A stretch of DNA of 64,000 nucleotides, from assembly GCA_947500585.1 (NCBI GenBank), contig CANMSN010000001.1, forward strand, positions 186,001 through 250,000, given 5' to 3'. The notes under the pieces are model-generated. The model did no database searches and was not told where the DNA came from. It worked only from the letters and a program-made list of their open reading frames with translations. This document shows positions 34,437 to 42,278 of this stretch, one piece after another; position 1 is the stretch's first letter, and every line of letters starts with the position of its first letter. The translations under genes were made by a program, and so were the position numbers. Source of the stretch: an uncultured Flavobacteriaceae bacterium. Its GTDB lineage: Bacteria; Bacteroidota; Bacteroidia; Flavobacteriales; Flavobacteriaceae.

Positions 34437-34460
34437 TAATTAAAGCATAATATTTTGTTC

Positions 34461-34502
34461 ATAATAAAAGGCTAACATTTAAAAATGTTAGCCTTTTATT
34501 AT
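34461..34502. terminator. Strong bidirectional terminator after the GSII gene
   Basis: A 20-bp perfect stem: arms 34461-34480 and 34483-34502, loop AA, with core AAAAGGCTAACATTT / mirror and A/T-rich ends. It serves both the GSII gene and the convergent antiporter gene. Confidence 0.9.
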
Positions 34503-34526
34503 ACGTTAACTTTTTAAATATTCATA

Positions 34527-35471
34527 CTACTTAGCTTTAAACACTAAAAACATAAAAACCCCATAAGCAAATACTAAAAAGAAACCTTTAAATCTGCTTA
34601 TTTGTAATTTCTTCGGAAGGAAAATCAACGGAATTAAAACTGCGGAGAAACCTAACATCCAAAAAATATCACTAGTTAAAATTTGTGGAGCCGTAACAGG
34701 AATTGGCTTTATAATAGCTGTTAAACCAAGAACAGACCCAATATTAAAAATATTAGAACCAATTAAATTGCCTAGAGAAATGGCTTTTTCTTGTTTAGCT
34801 GCTGCTATCACAGAAGCTGCTAATTCTGGTACACTCGTACCAATTGCTATTAACGAAACACCAATAACGGCCTCACTAACACCAATAGAAATAGCAATAT
34901 CCTTAGCGCCTTTCACCAACCATTCACTTCCAAAATAAAGCGCAATAGCACCTATTAGCAACCAAAGCCCTATTTTAACATTTGAAACTACAGCTAGAGA
35001 GTCATCAACTTCTTCAATACTTATATCCTTTTTTGCAGTTCTAATTAATGTTACTAAAAATACAATGAGCCCAATAAACAGTATAGCACCCTCTATAGCT
35101 GAAAGTACATTGTCATTTTTAAGAAAATAATAAAGTGCTATTGAAAACACCATCATTACTGGCCAATTCACCTTATAAAAAAACTTATCTACAGCAATAG
35201 CACCCACAAGAGCCGTAATACCAAGTACCAAACCAATATTCGCAATATTCGAGCCCACAACATTATTTATAGCGATATCTGGCGAGCCTGAAAGCGCTGC
35301 TTGGAGACTTACTAGTAATTCTGGTGCAGAGGTAGCAAAAGAAACTACCGTCATACCAATTACCATTTTTGATATATTAAACTTAAATGATAATGCTACA
35401 GATGAGCGCACTAAATACTCGCCTCCTACTACCAATAAAATAAAACCTAGTATAACTAAAACTAAACTCAT
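34527..35471 (-). CDS. Calcium/sodium antiporter (CaCA family, YrbG-like)
   Basis: A 314-residue membrane protein with about 10 helices in two inverted halves. The alpha-repeat motifs are FATSAPELLVSLQAALSG (first half, then NNVVGSNIANIGLVLG) and IGTSVPELAASVIAA (second half, then NLIGSNIFNIGSVLG). Both acidic Ca-binding glutamates in TS.PEL are present. It exchanges Ca2+ for Na+ or H+ across the inner membrane. Single gene. Confidence 0.93.
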   Translation of the reverse strand: MSLVLVILGFILLVVGGEYLVRSSVALSFKFNISKMVIGMTVVSFATSAPELLVSLQAALSGSPDIAINNVVGSNIANIGLVLGITALVGAIAVDKFFYKVNWPVMMVFSIALYYFLKNDNVLSAIEGAILFIGLIVFLVTLIRTAKKDISIEEVDDSLAVVSNVKIGLWLLIGAIALYFGSEWLVKGAKDIAISIGVSEAVIGVSLIAIGTSVPELAASVIAAAKQEKAISLGNLIGSNIFNIGSVLGLTAIIKPIPVTAPQILTSDIFWMLGFSAVLIPLIFLPKKLQISRFKGFFLVFAYGVFMFLVFKAK

Positions 35472-35968
35472 GAAATATTTTTTTGCGAAGATAAATGAAA
35501 GTAAAAAGTGAAAAGCTAAAAGTGACTTTTTTTTAAAACTTAAAATAAGATAATCTGTCTAAATTTTATTTAAAACAACCATTCTATAAAAAACGGCGAA
35601 CTAAACTTGAATTTTAAGACACTCAGAAATGGGTGTCTTTTTTTGTTTTTAACTTTTATAAAATTATAAAACCATCAAAAAAGTCCATTTTTCAAACAAA
35701 AGTCCCCTTGGTTTTTAAAATCATACTCAAAAAACCCCTTGAATTGTTTCAAAATAAAACAATAAAATACTTAAAACATTTCAAATTAAAACACAAGTAA
35801 AGCGCGTCACATAAATATCGAAATCAATTCTATTTTTCTACTTACATATTCGTATTCAAATTCATCGATTTACATAAAAACACTTGGAAGTAAGATTCCA
35901 AAAAATATATATTGAAAACTCAATCATTAAAACAAAGCCTAATTATTAACTTTTAAAACCTAAAAATT
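35472..35968. other. AT-rich intergenic gap with an orphan terminator
   Basis: About 500 bp with no plausible coding frame. It contains a rho-independent terminator near 35616-35645. It also has short repeated phrases (AAAAGTCC twice near 35680-35710) and AT-rich filler. No promoter consensus was found, so whether a small RNA starts here is open. Confidence 0.5.
35616..35645 (+). terminator. Orphan terminator in the gap after the antiporter gene
   Basis: AAGACAC (35616-35622) pairs with GTGTCTT (35633-35639), followed by a run of T to 35644. No + strand gene reads into it for over 1 kb, as the antiporter is on the other strand. It implies an unrecognised short transcript or is a relic. Confidence 0.6.
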
Positions 35969-36028
35969 ATGATAACACTTGCACAACTAGTAGTCGATTT
36001 AACAATTCTTATTTTATCGATTATTTAA
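35969..36028 (+). CDS. Possible 19-residue hydrophobic micro-protein
   Basis: ATG-to-TAA frame MITLAQLVVDLTILILSII: a single membrane-helix-sized peptide. A 10-bp perfect hairpin (36042-36069) follows 14 nt downstream, with a short T-rich stretch, and a conserved-looking 50-codon gene starts at 36099. It could be a leader peptide or a type I toxin-like micro-protein, or it could be chance. Confidence 0.25.
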   Translation: MITLAQLVVDLTILILSII

Positions 36029-36041
36029 ACTTCACTAAAAG

Positions 36042-36074
36042 GTAAAACTTAGTCTAGAATAAGTTTTACTATTT
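36042..36074 (+). terminator. Hairpin between the micro-ORF and the 50-codon gene
   Basis: GTAAAACTTA (36042-36051) and TAAGTTTTAC (36060-36069) form a 10-bp perfect stem with an 8-nt loop, followed by TATTTTT. The stem is AT-rich, so it may be a weak terminator or attenuator. Confidence 0.45.
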
Positions 36075-36098
36075 TTACTTCAACAGAAGGTTTTTAAA

Positions 36099-36251
36099 AT
36101 GGAAAAGCAAGTATTTAAATTTTTAGCAAAAGTCAATAAATTATTACTTCCTAGTTATACTAAAAAGCAATTAGATTTAGCAAAAGCTACTAAACTTCAA
36201 ATGGCTATTATAGGCTGGAAATGGTTTGTTACTAAAAACGCTTTAGATTAA
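36099..36251 (+). CDS. Small conserved flavobacterial protein (50 residues)
   Basis: A basic, helical 50-residue protein: MEKQVFKFLAKVNKLLLPSY, then KQLDLAKATKLQ and IIGWKWFVTKNALD. I recognise the shape of a short family, widespread in Flavobacteriaceae, that is often labelled SsrA-binding protein. It is far too short to be SmpB and shows none of its fold, so the label should not be trusted. Its stop is 1 bp from the convergent PHP gene stop. Function unknown. Confidence 0.7.
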   Translation: MEKQVFKFLAKVNKLLLPSYTKKQLDLAKATKLQMAIIGWKWFVTKNALD

Positions 36252-36252
36252 G

Positions 36253-37941
36253 TTACATACTATGAAATTCAATCAAATTAGCCTCATAATATTGATCTCC
36301 TAATTTTGATAATAAATTTCTAATGACATGACTATCGCCATTTATGGCCACAGCTGAATACCCTATGCTATTTAATTTACCCAACCTTAAATCTATTATA
36401 TTAATATTTTTTGATGCTAATGCAGATAATAATATTAATAAAACTCCAGGTGCGTTATGATGCTTAGTAAGAATTACTTTTTCACTTAGTGCTAAATTTA
36501 AGGCTACGCCATCCATTTCCAACAAATAAACACCATCCCTACTGTAGTTTGGCAATTCGGCGTTTTCTTTATAAGTTAATTTAGTAAAAAGCCCAGAATC
36601 TGTTCCATTTATAAAATCAATGGCACTTTTAACGTTTCCGTTGTCTTCTGTAATAGATATAAAGGCTACAGCAGTACCGTCTTTATTTGATTTTAAGCGT
36701 GCAGTTTCTACATTTATACCTTCAGAAGCCAGCGTGTTAAAAAGTGAAGAAATAACTCCTGGTTTGTCTAAATGTTCAGAAAACAGTCCATTTACTTTAG
36801 CAGTAGACGTTTTTGGGGTTTCATTAGTTACTGTAATTGATTTACCCCATTTTCTAATACGAATGGCATTATAATCGCCCATGCCAGTAGCATTCTTATA
36901 AATATCTACAAATTCAGAAAATGACCCTCCGAAAGAAAAATCAGGTATAATTCTTCTTTGATCATGATTTAATCTTTGGTTTAATAATTCAATCCCTTTG
37001 TTTAAAACTGTATATTTTACTTTTAACTCATGATCGTCAAAAATAGTACGATTTTCAGGAATCAGTTTTGAATAACTCACATAGCTCTCATAACCAGCTT
37101 CTTGAATATACTCTAAACTTTCCTTATAATTTAATCCATAATACCGTACATGATGTGTATCTGTACCAACACATACTGGGATTTGAAGTTCATTGGCACG
37201 ACGCAAAATACTTTGAATCGGGTAAACACCAACACCTTTGAATTTGCCTGCCATATTTACATCTAGAGACAAATTACGATCTGCAATGAGCTCTAAAAGT
37301 GTTCTAAATTTTCTAGCCAGAGGATGTGCACTGGTTTCAAAATTAATCAGTGCTTCTGGCATATCTACATTAAGCTTTGGCAAATCTATATGGCCAATAA
37401 TTTGAATCATATCGCCAAAACATTCGATCATTTGAATCATTTCATTAAAATAGCCTTCCCAATAGGCTTCTAAACTCCCTCTTAATTTTAGCAATTCAAG
37501 AGCTTCTTCTTTAGATCCATCATAAGGCAAACCCTCTGGTGCAAAATGTACAGAACCAATAACATAGTCGGCATCTTCTGCCTGAAATATTTTTGACCGG
37601 CTCCATTGTAAACCTAAATCTGGACCCATCCATTCTAATTCAACACCGTATTTAATATTAATTTTTCCTCTATATTTTTCACGAAGATTAGCAATACGTT
37701 TCGGGTAATTTAAATATGATTTATTTCCGCGAATAAATTTTACATTAGTGTCCTTTTCAGCAGTATACCTGAAATTTGTAAGTCGAGGAGAATGAATAAT
37801 AAAAGTTATACTCGGGTTGTTTGCTGCTATGGCTTTGTCTACAATATCCTCTAACCTGTCAATACCATGTTTTACATGATCTTGCTCTGTACCCGCATGA
37901 ATACCGTGTGTTTCCCAAATAAATTCGTTGAGTTTTCGCAT
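36253..37941 (-). CDS. PHP-family phosphoesterase fused to two ACT domains
   Basis: A 562-residue protein. The PHP domain (about 10-290) resembles histidinol-phosphatase HisK: metal-site motifs ETHGIHAG, KYGVELEWMG, VIGSVHFAP, IIGHIDLPK and CVGTDTHHVRYYG are all present. A linker (300-395) leads to ACT 1 (about 405-470, GLFSEHLDKPGVISSLFNTLASEGINVETARL) and ACT 2 (485-560, HHNAPGVLLILLSALASKNINIIDLRL). ACT domains usually bind amino acids, so feedback control is likely. No his genes are nearby, so the substrate is uncertain. ATG 37941 is used; the preceding TTG would add one residue. Confidence 0.82.
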   Translation of the reverse strand: MRKLNEFIWETHGIHAGTEQDHVKHGIDRLEDIVDKAIAANNPSITFIIHSPRLTNFRYTAEKDTNVKFIRGNKSYLNYPKRIANLREKYRGKINIKYGVELEWMGPDLGLQWSRSKIFQAEDADYVIGSVHFAPEGLPYDGSKEEALELLKLRGSLEAYWEGYFNEMIQMIECFGDMIQIIGHIDLPKLNVDMPEALINFETSAHPLARKFRTLLELIADRNLSLDVNMAGKFKGVGVYPIQSILRRANELQIPVCVGTDTHHVRYYGLNYKESLEYIQEAGYESYVSYSKLIPENRTIFDDHELKVKYTVLNKGIELLNQRLNHDQRRIIPDFSFGGSFSEFVDIYKNATGMGDYNAIRIRKWGKSITVTNETPKTSTAKVNGLFSEHLDKPGVISSLFNTLASEGINVETARLKSNKDGTAVAFISITEDNGNVKSAIDFINGTDSGLFTKLTYKENAELPNYSRDGVYLLEMDGVALNLALSEKVILTKHHNAPGVLLILLSALASKNINIIDLRLGKLNSIGYSAVAINGDSHVIRNLLSKLGDQYYEANLIEFHSM

Positions 37942-38170
37942 CAATAAATATATTTTAATTATAATTTTAGAAATTCAAATTTAACCATTGAAATAGAATT
38001 ATTAGCGAAAATATTATTGTTTTAAATATTTTTTAAACAGAAATCTTTATTACCTACCAAAACAATATAAATCTTACTATATATTGTGAATGTGGTAAGT
38101 GTAAAATTTAGAACATACAAAAATAAACATCAACAATTAAAAGCATATATGAGAAACTTACAACTAATTA

Positions 38171-40321
38171 TTACAAATTATCTAGCTGATTGCTTTTCTT
38201 ATCCTCACTAATTGTCCAAAAGAATCCTACAAAAAAGAATTGATCTGTTGCTGGTTGTAAAGCACGTCTATTAAAATTCCCATTGATATCTAGTGTATTA
38301 GCATATTGGTAACCGTTTATATTTTTAAAACCTAACACGTTATTTACTGATGCGTACAATATTTTCTGTGGACTTATTAAATACGCCCAGTTTAAACTTA
38401 AACTATTAAAAGCTTTTGTTTTTTCATTTAAAAAACCAGGTTCATTAGGATTGGTATACGTTCTTCCTGATGCATATAAATAGCTAAATCCAACTTGACT
38501 TTTCCAATCATCAATCCAATACTTCCCTACTAAAGATAAGTTATGAGTATTTGCAAAATTAGGCTGCGCATTAGCTGGATAGTTTTCATAATCACGCTCG
38601 GTATCTAAAAAAGAATAACTAATCCAATAATCAAAATTCTTTACGCTTTTACTATCTCTCCAAAAGAAATCAATTCCTTTTGCAAAACCTGAACCGTTGT
38701 TATTATAATTACTATCAAAATTTGTAAAATCGGTATCGTATTTAACTAAATTATCGTAGCTCTTGTAGTATGCCTCTGCTCTAAATATCTTTCCATATAA
38801 ATTAAATTGATAGTTCAGTATATAATGTGATGTGTTTTGAGCTTTTAAGTCTTGATTAAACTTCAAGATATTACTTGATGGATTTTGATAAAAATTTCCA
38901 TACGCCAATGATACCTGACTTTTACTTGATGTTTTGTAAGCCACAGATAGTCTTGGAGCCAAAGTAAAATCTCTAAATAGTTCGCTATATTCGGCACGCA
39001 AACCTGTTTTAAATGCTAAATTTTTTGATATAAAAATATCTGCCTCTGCAAATGCTGCTGCAATGTTGTTATTATAACCATATTTTATATCATCAATAGT
39101 TTCATCATTATAGTTTTCCTTAAAATCTGTTGCAAAATATTCAGCTCCAAAATATAATTTAAAACGATTACTAATTCTATTTTTAAATTTAACTTTAGCA
39201 TGAATTGAATTTTCAGTGTCTTTAATGTTACTATCAATCAAATTTATTTTATTCTTTGCATAGGTATAACTAAAACCAGTATTCATTGACCAAGTATCGT
39301 TTAAAACACTCTGGTATGAGCCATTAAAATATAGATTTTTGTTATTTAGATTTACATAAAACCCTTCGGGATCATTTATATCTTCTTGTGTTAACTCAAA
39401 ACTTGAAGTATCAAAAGCGCCATAAAGTTTAAATAATCCTGAGTCCGTTTTTTTTCTATAAACAGCCTCACCAGAAGCTGTCTGAAAGGGTTTTATCCAA
39501 TCATTTCTATTTGTAAATATAGCATTATAAGGAGCCAAATTTATATAAGAAGCGTTCACACTTATAGAGCTTTTTTCCCATTTTTGAGTATTTCCCAATG
39601 TAGCACCTACACTCATAATACCAATATCTGTTTTCTCTTGATCTGGCTCATCAATGGTATTTAATAACAAAACACTTGATAAGGCTTGTCCAAACTCGGC
39701 AGAATAGCCTCCAGTGGAAAACGTAATACCATCAAACAAAAATGGAGAATATCGTCCTCTTGTTGGTGCGTTATTTGTTGTTGGCGAATATGGTGTAAAC
39801 ACACGAATACCATCAATAAAAATTTGCGTCTCATTGGCATCACCACCTCGCACAAATAAACGTCCATCTTCTGCAACAGTTGAAGTTCCTGGTAATGTTT
39901 GTAATGCGCCCACAAAATCTCCTAAGGCACTAGCTGTGGTAACTACATCTAAAGGGTTTAAAACATTTACTTTACTATTATCTCCTGCATTGAAAGTCCC
40001 AGCAGAAAGCACTACAGCATCCAGACTATTAACATCCTCACGAAGCTTTATAGAAAGGTCTTTCATGTATGATAAATCACCTAACATCGTAAAGGTTTCA
40101 TAAGATAAATAAGAAATTACTAAAGTTACACTTCCTGTCTCTGATGTTGTAAATGAAAAACTTCCCGTCTCATCTGAGCTAGTCCCATCATACGTGCCTT
40201 CTAAATAAATATTAGCTCCAATAATAGGATTGTTTTTTGAATCATAAACTTTTCCGTTAATGGTTGATTGCGCATTTAACTGAATACAAATTAATACAAT
40301 AATGATGGTTAGTTTTTTCAT
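38171..40321 (-). CDS. TonB-dependent outer-membrane receptor
   Basis: A 716-residue receptor: signal peptide (ending LNAQ), carboxypeptidase-regulatory-like beta-sandwich (20-100, NGKVYDSKNNPIIGANIYLEGTYDGTSSDETGSFSF), plug domain (about 120-230, TLPGTSTVAEDGRLFVRGGDANETQIFIDG) and a 22-strand barrel to the C terminus (QFFFVGFFWTI). There is no SusD partner next door, so it is not a classic glycan locus. A divergent ECF sigma operon starts 238 bp away. The ATG at 40321 is chosen; a longer frame adds 54 residues before the signal peptide. Ligand unknown. Confidence 0.9.
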   Translation of the reverse strand: MKKLTIIIVLICIQLNAQSTINGKVYDSKNNPIIGANIYLEGTYDGTSSDETGSFSFTTSETGSVTLVISYLSYETFTMLGDLSYMKDLSIKLREDVNSLDAVVLSAGTFNAGDNSKVNVLNPLDVVTTASALGDFVGALQTLPGTSTVAEDGRLFVRGGDANETQIFIDGIRVFTPYSPTTNNAPTRGRYSPFLFDGITFSTGGYSAEFGQALSSVLLLNTIDEPDQEKTDIGIMSVGATLGNTQKWEKSSISVNASYINLAPYNAIFTNRNDWIKPFQTASGEAVYRKKTDSGLFKLYGAFDTSSFELTQEDINDPEGFYVNLNNKNLYFNGSYQSVLNDTWSMNTGFSYTYAKNKINLIDSNIKDTENSIHAKVKFKNRISNRFKLYFGAEYFATDFKENYNDETIDDIKYGYNNNIAAAFAEADIFISKNLAFKTGLRAEYSELFRDFTLAPRLSVAYKTSSKSQVSLAYGNFYQNPSSNILKFNQDLKAQNTSHYILNYQFNLYGKIFRAEAYYKSYDNLVKYDTDFTNFDSNYNNNGSGFAKGIDFFWRDSKSVKNFDYWISYSFLDTERDYENYPANAQPNFANTHNLSLVGKYWIDDWKSQVGFSYLYASGRTYTNPNEPGFLNEKTKAFNSLSLNWAYLISPQKILYASVNNVLGFKNINGYQYANTLDINGNFNRRALQPATDQFFFVGFFWTISEDKKSNQLDNL

Positions 40322-40521
40322 GATTAAAATTGTTAAACTATTTGTTTTTAATACTGAAATGAATTCAGCACATATTGATGAAGCAAATTTGCACCATGCG
40401 AATAGCACTAGAAATTTTAAATAACCGAACTGTAAAATATGAATGATGAGTTGAAAATTCTTTTTACATTTATTAAATCGCACCTTTATAAATTTATTTT
40501 CTAAACACTTGTAACGTTTTA

Positions 40522-40529
40522 TACATTTG
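40522..40529 (+). promoter_or_regulatory. -7 promoter element of the second sigma-factor operon
   Basis: TACATTTG matches TAnnTTTG, 30 nt before the TTG start at 40560. Confidence 0.45.
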
Positions 40530-40559
40530 TGCTACTTATAAAGTAACTAAACCATCACA

Positions 40560-41054
40560 TTGAATAAAGAACTAGAACATAGTTTTGTAGAATTGCTTGA
40601 AAAGCATCAAAATATTGTGCACAAAGTTTGTCGTTTGTACACTAATAATTATGATGCTCATAACGATTTATTTCAAGAAATAACTATTCAACTTTGGAAA
40701 GCCTACCCAAAATTTAGGGGTGATTCAAAGTTTAGTACTTGGATGTATCGTGTAGGTTTAAATACAGCTATTACGCTTTACAGAAAATCTAAACGCCGTA
40801 TTTCGACTCAAGATTTTGAAGGTGTGGCTTTTAAAATGAAAGCTGAAGATTATGATGATACCGAAGAACAGCAATTAAAGGTTTTATACAAAGCAGTTCA
40901 TCAATTAAATGACATTGAAAAAGCTCTTATTTTCTTGTATTTGGAAGATAAAGACTATAGAGAAATTAGTGAAACATTGGGAATAAGTGAAGTAAATGCC
41001 CGAGTGAAAATGAATAGAATTAAAACAAAACTTAAAACCATTTTAAATCCGTAA
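40560..41054 (+). CDS. ECF-type RNA polymerase sigma factor (second copy)
   Basis: A 164-residue sigma factor. Region 2 is visible as CRLYTNNYDAHNDLFQEITIQLWKAYPKFRGDSKFSTWMYRVGLNTAITLYRKSKRR. Region 4 is visible as LNDIEKALIFLYLEDKDYREISETLGISEVNARVKMNRIKTKLK. The likely start is TTG (40560-40562), giving MNKELEHSF; the next ATG is deep in region 2 and would destroy it. It is coupled (4-nt gap) to a membrane protein and divergent from the TonB receptor, though it lacks the FecR anti-sigma usual for such receptors. Confidence 0.88.
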   Translation: MNKELEHSFVELLEKHQNIVHKVCRLYTNNYDAHNDLFQEITIQLWKAYPKFRGDSKFSTWMYRVGLNTAITLYRKSKRRISTQDFEGVAFKMKAEDYDDTEEQQLKVLYKAVHQLNDIEKALIFLYLEDKDYREISETLGISEVNARVKMNRIKTKLKTILNP

Positions 41055-41058
41055 CATT

Positions 41059-41694
41059 ATGGATGAATTAGATATTTTAAAAAAGAGTTGGAATCAACCC
41101 AACGCTGAACACGAAAAGCTATCGGTAAAGGATATTTATCCGATGTTGCAGAAGAAGTCATCCTCCATTGTAAAGATGCTATTTTACATAAGCATTGCTG
41201 AACTTATTTTTTGGAGTTTAATAAACACCCTACCCTATTTTTATTCTGATGAGTTCAGACAAAAATTAGAAGCCATTTACACTAATGAGTATATTTTAAC
41301 TGCTCTAACCGTTCTTAGTTACTCCATTATACTACTATTTATTTATTTACTCTACAAATCTTATAAATCTATATCAGTTACAGATAATGCAAAAAGACTA
41401 ATGGAAAGCATTATCAAAACACGCAAAATCATTAAATATTATGTGCTGTACAATTTAATAATGGCTGGTATTTCTATAATTATTGGTTTGTATTATTCAT
41501 TACATAACGACCCAAATGTATCCGTTCAATTTTCAGATTTTAACACCAAACAATTAGTTATTTCGTTTGCTGTTATAGGCTTTTTTACAATTGTTTTTAT
41601 TGCTAGCATCTGGTTATTTTACAGACTTATTTATGGTTTATTATTAAAGCGTTTGAATAAAAATTATAAGGAATTAAAAAAGTTAGAGCTTTAG
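41059..41694 (+). CDS. Membrane protein paired with ECF sigma factor
   Basis: A 211-residue protein: soluble N terminus (MDELDILKKSWNQPNAEHEKLSVKDIYPML, about 45 residues) and four membrane helices. It directly follows the sigma gene, so an anti-sigma role through the N-terminal segment is plausible but unproven. It is not related by eye to the other sigma partner at 4.1 kb. Stop overlaps the convergent pseudouridine synthase gene by 4 bp. Confidence 0.7.
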   Translation: MDELDILKKSWNQPNAEHEKLSVKDIYPMLQKKSSSIVKMLFYISIAELIFWSLINTLPYFYSDEFRQKLEAIYTNEYILTALTVLSYSIILLFIYLLYKSYKSISVTDNAKRLMESIIKTRKIIKYYVLYNLIMAGISIIIGLYYSLHNDPNVSVQFSDFNTKQLVISFAVIGFFTIVFIASIWLFYRLIYGLLLKRLNKNYKELKKLEL

Positions 41695-42278
41695 AAGAAA
41701 CAATCAACTTCAATAACATCTCCAATTTGCATAGTTTTTAAATGAATATCTCCTACCCTAACCCTTACCAAACGCAATGTTGGAAAACCAACTGCTGATG
41801 TCATTTTTCTAACTTGCCGAAATTTACCCTCTTTTAAGGTAATAGAAACCCAAGAGATTGGTCCGTGGCGATCATCACGTATTTTCTGTGTATGCTTTGG
41901 TAAATTTGGAATAGTATCTAACTTAAACGCTTTACAAGGTTTTGTTTGATACTTTTTACCATCAAAACCAATTTCTACACCTGCTTTTAAAGCTTCAATG
42001 GCATTAGCAGAAATATCACCATCTACTTGAGCGTAATACTCTTTTTCTACCTTTTTACTATTTATAAAATCACTCGTTTTACCGTCAGTAGTTAGTAATA
42101 ACAAGCCTTCAGATTTTTCATCTAATCTTCCAATAGCCATAATACCTTCAGGAAAATTATATAATTCGCCTAAAAAACGTTTCTTTTTTTGTTGTCTGGA
42201 GTTGCTTTGAAACTGACTTAAATACCCGTAAGGTTTATAAATAATATAATGTCTGTGCTTATTTTTAAGAGCTTCCAT
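41691..42278 (-). CDS. rluE: 23S rRNA pseudouridine synthase (RluE/RsuA family)
   Basis: A 195-residue RsuA-family enzyme without an S4 domain, the RluE form. Visible: HYIIYKPYGYLSQFQ, the catalytic-Asp motif GRLDEKSEGLLLLTTDG, KEYYAQVDGDIS and KEGKFRQVRKMTSAVGFPTLRLVRVRVGD. It isomerises a uridine in 23S rRNA (position 2457 in E. coli). The start overlaps the end of topB by 14 bp, so they are probably one transcript. Confidence 0.9.
   Translation of the reverse strand: MEALKNKHRHYIIYKPYGYLSQFQSNSRQQKKKRFLGELYNFPEGIMAIGRLDEKSEGLLLLTTDGKTSDFINSKKVEKEYYAQVDGDISANAIEALKAGVEIGFDGKKYQTKPCKAFKLDTIPNLPKHTQKIRDDRHGPISWVSITLKEGKFRQVRKMTSAVGFPTLRLVRVRVGDIHLKTMQIGDVIEVDCFF

Noticed and set aside
39714..40103. 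129-codon open frame on the + strand
   Set aside because: Antisense to the TonB receptor plug domain; no independent support.
38171..41694. Classic SusC/SusD or FecIR nutrient locus around the TonB receptor
   Set aside because: No SusD lipoprotein and no FecR-type anti-sigma; the adjacent sigma operon is divergent and its membrane partner is of another kind.
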